A stretch of 43,624 bases of DNA from Lachnospiraceae bacterium (GTDB taxonomy: Bacteria; Bacillota; Clostridia; Lachnospirales; Lachnospiraceae), in the NCBI GenBank assembly GCA_024690205.1, contig JAILCX010000030.1:1-43624 (forward strand), read 5' to 3'. Within the stretch, counting starts at the first letter, position 1. The number at the start of each line of letters is the position of its first letter. The notes beneath the pieces are model-generated. The model did no database searches, had not been told where the DNA came from, and saw only the letters and a program-made list of their open reading frames with translations. The position numbers and the translations under genes are program-made. Of this stretch, positions 8,105-15,893 are shown one piece after another.

Positions 8105-10600
8105 CTAATATCCCATGTATGAGATATTCATATCTACGTTTCCGCTGATACCGGGGATCGATCCTTTTGAAGAATACTGCCAGATATCATAGCGTGACTT
8201 GTTATATGTAGGTGTGCTTGCATACTGGGCGAGCCATACCTTGTATCCCGAAAGACTTGAGATGTTAAGGTATGATGTCAGCCAGGTCTTGTTGGAATAA
8301 ACACCTGCTTTATATCCTGAATTCTGGACGGTCTGACAGAACGCCTTGCAGACAGCCGTACGCTGGTCGGCGTTTATCTGGTCTCCGCGTCCCTTCGATC
8401 CTTCAACGTCTATGAATACAGGGTAAGCCAGGCTGTATCCGTTTATAAGGCTGACTGCCATGGATGCTTCTTCAACCGCTTCTATCTCATTTACTGCCTG
8501 CGAGTAGAAGTATACGCCAACCTTGAGTCCGGCTTCCTTGGCTCCGTTTATGTTTGCCTTAAACTGAGGATCGGCAACCAGAGCTCCCGTCGAAGATCCT
8601 CTGTATCCGCATCTTATGATAACGTATGAAACTCCGGACTTTTTAACACTGTCCCAGTTAATGCTTCCGTTCCACTTTGAAACATCGATTCCGAGAACGC
8701 CTGAGCTTGAGCTCAATATTCCGTCGCTTCCAAATACGTATTTTGCTCCCTGTATTACCTGCTCACCGGTTACAGGCTTTCCTGTCTTGTCATAGAAATA
8801 TGTATTTCCGTCTATGGTCTGCCATCCGGTGTATCTGTACTCACCCTTAGTGACTTTCTTGTAGAACTTAACGCCGTCCTTGTAGTAATCGGCATATTTG
8901 GCTTCAACATACGTATCGCCACTCTTTATATAAAGCACTTCACCCTTAGTCGTCTTAAGAACGCTTGTGGTATCCTTCATTGCCTTATCCTTGGCCGATG
9001 CCGTAGGTGTAGGCGTTACCGTAGGAGTTGCGGTAGGCGTAACCTTAGCAGTCGGTGTAACTGTAGGGGTGGGCGTAGGCCTTCCTGTTGCAGTAGGCTC
9101 CGGTGTTTTTGTGGGTTCCGGAGTTTTGGTAGGCTCTGATGTCGGTCTTTCGGTAGGAGTAGCTTCAGGTTCCGGCGTAGGTGTCGGTGTAGGATCCGAT
9201 GCAGGCTCAGGAGAAGGGCTTGAGTTACTGCCGCCTTCCTGGCCGCCACCTTCCTGGCCACCACCTTCCTGGCCGCCGCCTTCCTGGCCGCCTCCTTCCT
9301 GGCCGCCTCCCTGGCCACCGCTTCCGGAGTCTCCGCCTTCGTTAGTGTTTCCATCTCCGTTACCGTTTTCGAACTTTTTACTAAGGAGCTTAAAGCCAAG
9401 CGAAGCCGTCTTTCCGGGATCCGAGATATCATTCTTTGAAACCTCGGTATATGTAGAAGTTTCATTAATGGCTGACTTTGAAGATTCAACCCACTCAACC
9501 GTATCCTTAAGTGTTGATTCGGTTTCTATGGCCTGGGCGGTATCTTCGGCCGCAGCATTTATTTCCTTTTCGGATTTGATCTCATCGACAACGTCAACCT
9601 TCTTATATTCGATCGTATCTTTAACCTTGATCGATACTGAATCTTTTGAGAAAGAATAATCTTCACTTTCAGGTCCCACAAGCGCAACCTTGTATGAACC
9701 GGGAGCAATATCCTTTAAATAGATGATTCCGTCGGCATCGGTATCCTTTTGAGTGGATTTATTGCCTGAAGGATCAGTGACCGTAACCTCAAAGTTAACT
9801 CCGGTCACAAGACGTTTTGAATTATTGTTTACAAACTTTATCTTTAAGTCTTTCTGGATAGAGAGAAGATTCATGATGACGACCGTATGCTTGTCTTCTT
9901 CTTTTTCTTCTCCGGTATCTTCTTCAAAAATCTCTGCAAGTGCCTGAGCCTCTGCTTCCCTTGCAGCAAAGAGTCTTGATGAATGCGTGTCAGCCATGGC
10001 GATAAGTCCGTCATGTCCTATGATATCGATCCCTTCCATCTGGGATCCGAAATCGGCAAAGAGATCTGACTGTGTCTGCGAAGGAGCTTTTCTTAAGAAG
10101 ATCACTCCGACAACGACCAAAAGCAGGGCAGCCACTATTCCGCTACCCATAATAACCAGATCCAGAGTACTCTTTGATGCGAAGAATCCCTTTATGCCCG
10201 AAGGTTCATCATAGCCGTATCCGTCGTAACCGTCATCATATCTGTCGTACGCATACTCGCTGTAGGAATCCTCATCATCCTCGTAATCATCGTCGTATTC
10301 GCCGTCCTCGTAGTCGTCATATTCGTCTGCGGGTTCGTCATACTCCTCGTCTTCGTACTCGTCGTCATACTCATCCGACTCATCATACTCCTCGTCATAC
10401 TCCTCGTCGTCGTATTCATCCTCGTACTCTTCGTCATCATCGTATTCGTCGTCGTACTCGTCGTCTACATCGTCATCATATTCATCATCGTAATCGTCAT
10501 CGTACTCGTCTTCATCGAAGTCATTTTCATCAAGATCGATAAAGTCCATACCTCTGTTTTTTGCGGGATGTACTCGATTGCCCATTCCGTGTTTTTTCAT
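8105..10600 (-). CDS. Membrane-anchored GH25 lysozyme with acidic N-terminal tail
   Basis: This 831-residue protein is a type II membrane protein by eye. Residues 19-133 are almost only Asp, Glu and Tyr, then one membrane helix spans about 147-169. An external region follows with a beta-sandwich (CnaB/transthyretin-like) segment at about 250-332, five GGGQE repeats at 431-455, a Pro/Thr linker at 460-535 and a cell-wall-binding-type repeat around 588-630 (TGWQTIDGNTYFYD). Residues 636-830 are a GH25 muramidase, with GIDVSKWNG (D639) and FIDVEG (D731, E733) as catalytic acids. It should cleave peptidoglycan outside the membrane. AGGA at 10607-10610 supports the start. The acidic tail inside the cell is unusual for lysozymes; no phage genes lie nearby, so this is a cellular autolysin. 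Confidence 0.92.
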   Translation of the reverse strand: MKKHGMGNRVHPAKNRGMDFIDLDENDFDEDEYDDDYDDEYDDDVDDEYDDEYDDDEEYEDEYDDEEYDEEYDESDEYDDEYEDEEYDEPADEYDDYEDGEYDDDYEDDEDSYSEYAYDRYDDGYDGYGYDEPSGIKGFFASKSTLDLVIMGSGIVAALLLVVVGVIFLRKAPSQTQSDLFADFGSQMEGIDIIGHDGLIAMADTHSSRLFAAREAEAQALAEIFEEDTGEEKEEDKHTVVIMNLLSIQKDLKIKFVNNNSKRLVTGVNFEVTVTDPSGNKSTQKDTDADGIIYLKDIAPGSYKVALVGPESEDYSFSKDSVSIKVKDTIEYKKVDVVDEIKSEKEINAAAEDTAQAIETESTLKDTVEWVESSKSAINETSTYTEVSKNDISDPGKTASLGFKLLSKKFENGNGDGNTNEGGDSGSGGQGGGQEGGGQEGGGQEGGGQEGGGQEGGSNSSPSPEPASDPTPTPTPEPEATPTERPTSEPTKTPEPTKTPEPTATGRPTPTPTVTPTAKVTPTATPTVTPTPTASAKDKAMKDTTSVLKTTKGEVLYIKSGDTYVEAKYADYYKDGVKFYKKVTKGEYRYTGWQTIDGNTYFYDKTGKPVTGEQVIQGAKYVFGSDGILSSSSGVLGIDVSKWNGSINWDSVKKSGVSYVIIRCGYRGSSTGALVADPQFKANINGAKEAGLKVGVYFYSQAVNEIEAVEEASMAVSLINGYSLAYPVFIDVEGSKGRGDQINADQRTAVCKAFCQTVQNSGYKAGVYSNKTWLTSYLNISSLSGYKVWLAQYASTPTYNKSRYDIWQYSSKGSIPGISGNVDMNISYMGY
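9230..9310 (-). repeat. 15-bp tandem repeat encoding GGGQE
   Basis: Five copies of a 15-base unit (minus strand GGNGGCCAGGAAGGN) encode GGGQE five times in the external stalk of the GH25 lysozyme. Third positions differ between copies, so selection at protein level has kept the repeat. Its flexible Gly/Gln/Glu sequence is a spacer. Copy number may vary between strains. Confidence 0.9.
10202..10540 (-). repeat. Degenerate GAY-GAY-TAY repeat encoding Asp/Glu/Tyr tail
   Basis: About 113 codons at the 5' end of the lysozyme gene are nearly all GAT/GAC/GAA/GAG/TAT/TAC, with loose units such as DDEYDD and EEYDEE. On the plus strand this gives long runs of cgtcgtatt-like triplets and several spurious open frames. 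The bias makes it a likely site of slippage and length change. Confidence 0.9.
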
Positions 10601-10674
10601 AATATTTCCTGTAAATCCTTTCTTTGGAAACCGCCAAAAAATCCATGCGACGGCCCCTACACATAGATGTCAAG

Positions 10675-10683
10675 ATTATATCA
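10675..10683 (-). promoter_or_regulatory. Extended -10 promoter candidate for the GH25 lysozyme gene
   Basis: TGATATAAT on the minus strand is a perfect extended -10, overlapping the last codons of the upstream small transporter gene. No good -35 is seen. Initiation near 10668 would give a leader of about 67 bases. Read-through from upstream genes is also possible. Confidence 0.45.
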
Positions 10684-11020
10684 TATTATAGACAAATATT
10701 CCAGCCAGAATGAGGGCTATCCCCAGTACTTTCCTTACGGTTATCTTTTCTTTGAAGAAGAAGTAACCAAGCACCATTACCATCGCATATCCGAGCGATT
10801 CGATAAGCGGTACGTTGGCAAAATTCTTAAATCCCTTGTAAGAGATCATGGTCATGAAAAGCGAAAGGAACATAAGTCCGTAACCGCATATAACGTAAAG
10901 ATTAAGATATTCCTTTATCGGGCTGTCATAAGTCCTCATGGATGCCTTTTTAAGAAGGATCTGTGCAAAGGATGCTATCGCAACCGAAACGATAAGAAGG
11001 ATAAGATATGGATTGATCAT
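10676..11020 (-). CDS. Small EamA/SMR-type membrane protein, ArnF-like (second of a pair)
   Basis: A 114-residue protein with four hydrophobic helices in the drug/metabolite transporter fold, the size of EmrE or ArnE/ArnF. FFFKEKITVRKVLGIALILAG matches the end of the family (quoted as FFFKEKITVRK then LGIALILAG). It starts 4 bases inside the upstream homologue, and AAAGGAGGAAG gives a strong ribosome binding site. The pair likely forms a heterodimer. Among glycan genes, flipping of an undecaprenyl-phosphate sugar to the outer face is more likely than drug export. That substrate is inferred from context and from the known ArnE/ArnF flippase. Confidence 0.75.
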   Translation of the reverse strand: MINPYLILLIVSVAIASFAQILLKKASMRTYDSPIKEYLNLYVICGYGLMFLSLFMTMISYKGFKNFANVPLIESLGYAMVMVLGYFFFKEKITVRKVLGIALILAGIFVYNMI

Positions 11021-11385
11021 GCTTCTTCCTCCTTTTCCTTAGAACTTTTGCTGTTAAGAACGACGATGCCGAGGATAACGATGGCAACGCCCGCTATATG
11101 GTTCCACTTAAGGTGCTCTTTAAAAAGAACAACGCTCCATACCAAAGCCCAAAGCAGCGTCACGGCTTTGTTGGCATAGGCAACCGAAAGTTCAAACTTT
11201 TTTATGACCTGCTGCCACAGGATCGCATATACTCCCAGGATCACTACTTCAAGTCCGTAAAAGAGAATGAACTTAAAACTCATGACTTCATTGCCGGATG
11301 CAAACTTGGCAACGACCGATGAACAGCTGTAGATCAGGAATGATATCTGCAGCATCGCAAAACTTGCTATTCCCGCTTTTTTCAT
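11017..11385 (-). CDS. Small EamA/SMR-type membrane protein, ArnE-like (first of a pair)
   Basis: The start is set to the ATG at 11383-11385 because AAAGGAG lies 6 bases upstream; the reading frame stays open further upstream but has no such site and an untypical sequence. The 122-residue product has four hydrophobic helices and ends in a Lys/Glu-rich tail (SSKEKEEEA). VLFKEHLKWNHIAGVAIVIL is the family's closing motif. It overlaps its partner by 4 bases, which is the arrangement of paired heterodimeric SMR proteins. It follows the SGNH-like gene by 19 bases. As with its partner, a lipid-linked sugar flippase is the favoured role, supplying the GT39-like enzymes encoded upstream. Confidence 0.75.
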   Translation of the reverse strand: MKKAGIASFAMLQISFLIYSCSSVVAKFASGNEVMSFKFILFYGLEVVILGVYAILWQQVIKKFELSVAYANKAVTLLWALVWSVVLFKEHLKWNHIAGVAIVILGIVVLNSKSSKEKEEEA

Positions 11386-11404
11386 TAAAACTCCTTTCAA
11401 ATTC

Positions 11405-12493
11405 CTATTGATGATAATATTCAAGTTTCTCATCCAATGCTTCAAAATCATATTCATCTATGATCTCTTGCATCAGAGCAAGGTAATACTCTATATCGGT
11501 TTCATCTTTTATCTCATTTGTTCCGTCTTTAAAGCATTCGGTCATAAATCTGTTAACATCGGGCCTGTAATGAGTGTAGTCCGCATAATTGTTAAGATCC
11601 GTGACCGTGTCTTTTAATGACGGGAAATAGAACATTCTGACATTTTCAAATCCGCCAAGTTCTTCGCATACACTTCTGTATGCATTCATTGTTGCCTCAA
11701 GGCGGTTATCCTTTAAAACATCGTCCCAGAAAAGGATGCTGTACGGAGGGAAAAAGATGTAATACTCGGTCTCGGGATGGTTCTGTATATAAGGGATGAT
11801 ATTGGTCCTTAAATTCTGCCTTATCCCTTCATCAAAAGCGTGTCCTTCCATTGCAACCGTATTTTTCTTTGGAGAATCGTGCCCTCTTAAAACCCACTCT
11901 TCGTTATAGTATTCATCCGTCCACCAGCTTGCATAAACGTGCGAAAGGTTGGTCGGCTCAGGTGCGATAACGGGACGTATCACATAGTTTAAAAGAACAT
12001 CCTTGTTCAAAAGATAATTAACATCATTTACAGGATTCCTGTCATAAAGATAACCGGGGAGAGGGTACTTGGTTTCGTTTATGTCTCCCGAGTACGTGAT
12101 TATATCCACTCCCAAAAAGATCGCCTTGATATCATTTGCGCTTCCGTCAGAGCGTTTCTCGTATATCTTTGAAAGGATGTTTGAAATATCCTTGGGGTAT
12201 GCCGAAGAATATGAAAGCTTTAGCGTCCTTAGATCAAAGAGTTCCATAAACCAGTCCGTTTCAAAGTTGACCGTCATCGATGATCCGAGGATCGCCGAAT
12301 CATAATCCATATGCCTGGCCATGCCGGGATTTTGCGTAAGCTGGTTATCTATAACATAAGGGAATCCCTTTAATGGCGAATGGTAATGAAAAAAAGGATC
12401 GACCACATAAACGAGCGCACCGCAAAAAGCCAGCACCAAAGCTGACACAGCTGTCATAATTATAAGATGTTTTCTGATCCTATTTTTGTCCAT
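11405..12493 (-). CDS. SGNH-like membrane protein paired with MBOAT acyltransferase
   Basis: The product has one N-terminal membrane helix (about residues 10-32) followed by an extracytoplasmic domain. GSSMT, near residue 72 if counted from the TTG, fits the nucleophile-Ser block of the SGNH/AlgJ-like fold, and ADYTHY near the C-terminus fits the DxxH catalytic pair. Such proteins act with MBOAT acyltransferases to move acyl groups onto extracellular glycans, as AlgJ/AlgX do with AlgI. The ATG at 12493 is 2 bases after the MBOAT stop; a TTG at 12497-12499 overlapping that stop is the alternative. Neither has a clear ribosome binding site, so coupling with the MBOAT gene is likely. Family placement is by motif and neighbour only. 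Confidence 0.7.
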   Translation of the reverse strand: MDKNRIRKHLIIMTAVSALVLAFCGALVYVVDPFFHYHSPLKGFPYVIDNQLTQNPGMARHMDYDSAILGSSMTVNFETDWFMELFDLRTLKLSYSSAYPKDISNILSKIYEKRSDGSANDIKAIFLGVDIITYSGDINETKYPLPGYLYDRNPVNDVNYLLNKDVLLNYVIRPVIAPEPTNLSHVYASWWTDEYYNEEWVLRGHDSPKKNTVAMEGHAFDEGIRQNLRTNIIPYIQNHPETEYYIFFPPYSILFWDDVLKDNRLEATMNAYRSVCEELGGFENVRMFYFPSLKDTVTDLNNYADYTHYRPDVNRFMTECFKDGTNEIKDETDIEYYLALMQEIIDEYDFEALDEKLEYYHQ

Positions 12494-12495
12494 GA

Positions 12496-13950
12496 TCAAA
12501 AGTTCACGTAAAGGTATGTTGCCACACCCTCAAACGAAAGCATGCACCATACGATAAGTATGGTCATAAGGGCCGTCGTAAAAAACGATATCCTGCACTT
12601 TGATGAAAACTCCAAAGCGGAAGGCGACTTAAATACCAAAAGTAAAAGCAGTGCCAGAATAACAAACATAAGTATGTAGATACTGTTGTTCCATCCGTCC
12701 AGATGAAGCAGCTTTATCACATACCAGAACTCCTCAATGTTAAAACACTTGGCAAGTCCGTAATTAAATCTCGGGAACCAAAGCTCCCCTATATCGGCAA
12801 AGAAATCCTTTGCCGCCTTCATATCAGGCGCCCTGAAAAATACCCAAGCCACGTTAACATATATAAACGTCAGGAATACGCAGGCTGCCGACTTGAGTTT
12901 TTCAAAGAATCCGTTCTTTTTTACGATATCCCCGGCGCGTTCCATTTTCCTGTCCTTTATCCACCCGTATATGACATATAAGACACCGTGCATCATACCC
13001 CAGATGATAAAAGTAAGACCGGCTCCGTGCCATATGCCGCTCACAAAAAATACGATGAGAATATTAAGATATTTCCTTGCTCTTCCCTTGCGGTTTCCGC
13101 CAAGAGGGATATAAAGATACCTTGTAAGGAACTTCGTAAGTGTGATATGCCATCTTTTCCAGAAATCAACGATATTACGTGCCTTATAGGGACTGTCAAA
13201 GTTAAGAGGAAGGTCAAATCCGAAAAGTGACGCAACCGCCATAGCCATATCACAGTATCCGCTAAAATCAAAATAAAGCTGCAGCGTGTAAGAGAGCATG
13301 ATAACGAGCGCTTCACCTGTATGCATTGAAAAAAGATCGGCAAATCCATAGTCAACGGCCGATCCGAGCGTATCGGCTATTATGACCTTTTTAAAGCAGC
13401 CCAGGGTAAATAGAAGAATGCTCCGGTAAACGGTTTCCACATCCAAAGACGAGCGGCCTTCCTTTTGTGAGAGCATATCATCGCTCAGCGTTATCGGCCC
13501 TTCGGCGATCTTTGGAAAAAACGTCATAAGAAGGGAATATTCCCTTAATGATAATTCCCCTAAAGATCCCTTTTGACACTCAACAAGAAGCGCTATTGCG
13601 CAGAACGTATAAAAGCTTATCCCGGGTGCGCTAAGCTTATCTTTAAGCACCGGGAGGATCATAAAGGCATATTTATATATACCGAGAAGCATTATGTTAA
13701 AGATCACTCCCACAATAAGGTATATCTTTTTTCTATTCTTAAGTATCAAAAGCGCAAGCAGATAGTTTACGACCAGAGAAAGCGCAAACGCAATGATTCC
13801 TTCAGGGAATGCGCAAACATAAAAAAATAAGGATGCCAAAACAAGGAACCAAACGGACAAGGTGCTTTGGCCCTTTTTCTTAAGCATCCAATATATCAAA
13901 AGAGTTACCGGTAAAAAAATAAGAATAAAAGCAAAAGAATTAAAACTCAT
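12496..13950 (-). CDS. MBOAT family O-acyltransferase (AlgI/DltB-like)
   Basis: A 484-residue multi-pass protein with the MBOAT pattern: PYKARNIVDFWKRWHITLTK (His268), YLYIPLGGN at 279-286, SGIWHGAG with the invariant His308, and a further His at 321. It moves an acyl group, usually acetyl, from a cytoplasmic donor across the membrane. The SGNH-like gene immediately downstream is its probable transfer partner. It is too isolated from dltA/dltC to be DltB, so acetylation of the exported polymer is the likely job. Ribosome binding is weak (GGGATGA), overlapping the end of the preceding gene 3 bases upstream, which suggests coupling. Confidence 0.92.
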   Translation of the reverse strand: MSFNSFAFILIFLPVTLLIYWMLKKKGQSTLSVWFLVLASLFFYVCAFPEGIIAFALSLVVNYLLALLILKNRKKIYLIVGVIFNIMLLGIYKYAFMILPVLKDKLSAPGISFYTFCAIALLVECQKGSLGELSLREYSLLMTFFPKIAEGPITLSDDMLSQKEGRSSLDVETVYRSILLFTLGCFKKVIIADTLGSAVDYGFADLFSMHTGEALVIMLSYTLQLYFDFSGYCDMAMAVASLFGFDLPLNFDSPYKARNIVDFWKRWHITLTKFLTRYLYIPLGGNRKGRARKYLNILIVFFVSGIWHGAGLTFIIWGMMHGVLYVIYGWIKDRKMERAGDIVKKNGFFEKLKSAACVFLTFIYVNVAWVFFRAPDMKAAKDFFADIGELWFPRFNYGLAKCFNIEEFWYVIKLLHLDGWNNSIYILMFVILALLLLLVFKSPSALEFSSKCRISFFTTALMTILIVWCMLSFEGVATYLYVNF

Positions 13951-13953
13951 ATA

Positions 13954-14760
13954 TCATCCCGGATAATACTTTTCCCATTCCTTTATGAGCTTGGCGATCT
14001 CGGGGTCCTGATAGATCGTGTAATTTCCCTGCGTGTCAATATATGTAAGCCCGGCCTCTTCGGGTGTTACATCGGTCTTTTGTCCCGCATAAAATACTAT
14101 GTATTCAACCTGGAATTCTCTTGTTACATCAAGCAGCTTATCAAGGTCAATTATCTCAGGAAGTTCAAACACTTCGTATACCGGATGAGTGTAATCCTTA
14201 CGTACATCATACACTTCCCTTCCGTAGGGCATGTTGATATTCGCATCATACTGCCGGACATAAAGCATAAGAACGCTCGGCACGAGGACGCTTATCCTCT
14301 GATGGTCGTCATGCGCCCTTAAGCTGTCCACAACATTTATGGGGTCCTGTGGTATCGCATAAGCATTTTCGGATCTGTAAAGATGCGGACTGTCATACAC
14401 ATAATCTCCGCACAGAGCAATGAGCAAAGCGCAGATGATCGCTCCTATTATCCTTCCCTTAAGGGTATCTCCGAAAAGCTTCACCATGCCGTAAACCGTT
14501 ATGATACCGCACGGGATCGTCCAGAGTATCCTGTAGTAGGTATCCGGATCAAGTCTCGTAAGCTCGTATATCTTGTAAGATAAGGGACAGATAAAAACGA
14601 GCATGACTACGGCAGGTGCATAGACAAATAAAATCCTGTGCACCCTGTTCTTTTCGGCTTTTATAAGATAGATCCAGCTGATCACGGTAAGAACGAGCAA
14701 AAGCTTCATTCCCATGAAATCCCTGGCTGTCTTTAAGCATGTGATAAAAAGATTTGCCAA
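13954..14760 (-). CDS. Membrane protein, C-terminal portion of a GT-C/DUF6077-like protein (split from preceding frame)
   Basis: The 268-residue frame has about four hydrophobic helices (roughly 18-35, 44-62, 77-98, 105-122) and then a soluble domain of about 145 residues ending in EKYYPG. DPDTYYRILWTIP is a motif I associate with the second half of DUF6077-like membrane proteins. It is in the same frame as the upstream frame ending at 14776, separated only by TAA and five codons. Its start would be TTG at 14758-14760 with AAAGGAG a suitable distance upstream. So it may be a real second gene with reinitiation, or the distal half of one gene broken by a nonsense codon. No catalytic motif is recognised. 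Confidence 0.65.
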   Translation of the reverse strand: MANLFITCLKTARDFMGMKLLLVLTVISWIYLIKAEKNRVHRILFVYAPAVVMLVFICPLSYKIYELTRLDPDTYYRILWTIPCGIITVYGMVKLFGDTLKGRIIGAIICALLIALCGDYVYDSPHLYRSENAYAIPQDPINVVDSLRAHDDHQRISVLVPSVLMLYVRQYDANINMPYGREVYDVRKDYTHPVYEVFELPEIIDLDKLLDVTREFQVEYIVFYAGQKTDVTPEEAGLTYIDTQGNYTIYQDPEIAKLIKEWEKYYPG

Positions 14761-14775
14761 GCTCTCTCCTTTCCC

Positions 14776-15873
14776 TTAATTAAGTATGTATATCAGTATG
14801 TATAGCGCCCCGGGACAGCAGGCTAGCGCTGACCTTATGAGCGATTTAAGGCTTTTTTCCTTGATAGCAAAAAGCACACCGTAAAGCATCGTCATCGCGC
14901 TTGTCAGCATGACCGACAACGAGCTTGATGCACCGCCTGCAAGTATGAGTATCGCGATAAATATCCAGTAGATCGTTCCGTTTTTGTTTTCCCTGTCTTC
15001 TTTGAGACTTAAAAACAGCCATAAAAGCGCAGGGATTATGAAATTACCGGCAAGCGATTTGCCCTGCCATGTCCTTATAAAGAAAAATGTCTCCGTAGTA
15101 TATTCGGACACGTTTCCGAAAATTCTGAAGATATTTATGAGTATCATGAAAAGCCAGTGCTTTTCATCAGAGTCCCTGAAGAAATGACCTGATATCTCAA
15201 ATATCAGCATGTAAGAAAGGGGTATGAGTATAAGGGGCATTATCTTGTGGCATACGACCAGAAGATGCACGCCCGAAAGTGTGCTGACTATAGCCTGAAA
15301 AATGGGGAAGAGCGCCATTGCATGACGCATATCAAGATCAAAGCTCCTTCCGGTACTGGGGTCTGCCCGGTAGAGCGTTCCGTATTGCTGGGCAGTCCTT
15401 GCATAGGCATTGTAATACGCGTCATCCACGTCGTATGAAGCAAGCCTTAACGCCATTATCATCTGAAAAAGGATCAAAAGAGCCGTGATCACTAGGTAGA
15501 TCTTTGCCTCAGGTGATGACTGTCTTATTCTTGTTATCTCTTCGCTGATTATGGATCTTAAGCCAAAGAATTTACGATCGTTTTTGACAGCCCTGCTGTA
15601 ATCCTTATACGAAATATACATTCCGAGAAATGCAACAAAGACAAGCAATACCAAAAACAGAACTATTATAAAGACGTATCCCGTATATACGCATAAAAGT
15701 ACAACGGGAATACCTACGAATTCAAGAATCGCAAGTGAGATGATATATCCTAAAATGACCGCTTTCCCAAATGTGCGGTCCGTCTCTTTAAAAAACCTTA
15801 AAGGCATTATCCCGGCCATCGCAGGCAGCACGACAAGCAACAGGATAAGGCTCAATGCTTTCAGTACTATCAT
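14776..15873 (-). CDS. DUF6077-like multi-pass membrane protein, N-terminal portion
   Basis: 365 residues with about nine hydrophobic helices and a loop containing ASYDVDDAYYNAYARTAQQ, where the DVDDAYY acidic cluster sits where GT-C enzymes carry their catalytic Asp. I recall this family as DUF6077 in Lachnospiraceae, with uncertain assignment. FIRTWQGKSLAGNFIIPALL is also characteristic. The protein stops in the middle of a membrane region (ILIYILN) and the frame resumes five codons later. The ATG lacks a ribosome binding site: an extended -10 (TGGTATAAT) ends 7 bases before it. Likely role is glycan synthesis or transfer in the membrane; substrate unknown. Confidence 0.65.
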   Translation of the reverse strand: MIVLKALSLILLLVVLPAMAGIMPLRFFKETDRTFGKAVILGYIISLAILEFVGIPVVLLCVYTGYVFIIVLFLVLLVFVAFLGMYISYKDYSRAVKNDRKFFGLRSIISEEITRIRQSSPEAKIYLVITALLILFQMIMALRLASYDVDDAYYNAYARTAQQYGTLYRADPSTGRSFDLDMRHAMALFPIFQAIVSTLSGVHLLVVCHKIMPLILIPLSYMLIFEISGHFFRDSDEKHWLFMILINIFRIFGNVSEYTTETFFFIRTWQGKSLAGNFIIPALLWLFLSLKEDRENKNGTIYWIFIAILILAGGASSSLSVMLTSAMTMLYGVLFAIKEKSLKSLIRSALACCPGALYILIYILN

Positions 15874-15880
15874 GGTCTCT

Positions 15881-15889
15881 ATTATACCA
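15881..15889 (-). promoter_or_regulatory. Extended -10 immediately upstream of the 15873 start
   Basis: TGGTATAAT on the minus strand is followed by only 7 bases (AGAGACC) before the ATG at 15873. No Shine-Dalgarno sequence and no good -35 are seen. If active, transcription would start at about the A of the ATG, giving a leaderless mRNA. Confidence 0.5.
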
Positions 15890-15893
15890 CAAC

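Noticed and set aside
9230-9310. A short tandem array that might suggest a CRISPR
   Set aside because: Units are 15 bases without spacers, lie in one coding frame and encode GGGQE.
8967-9659. A 230-residue open frame on the plus strand over the lysozyme gene
   Set aside because: It is the antisense of the repeats and Pro/Thr linker; its Val/Gly and Pro/Trp runs are the mirror of those codons, with no start signal.
10174-10542. An Arg/His-rich open frame on the plus strand
   Set aside because: It is the antisense shadow of the GAY/TAY codon run of the acidic tail.
8105-10600. Lysozyme as a phage endolysin
   Set aside because: It has a membrane helix and a large external stalk, and no holin, terminase or structural genes are near.
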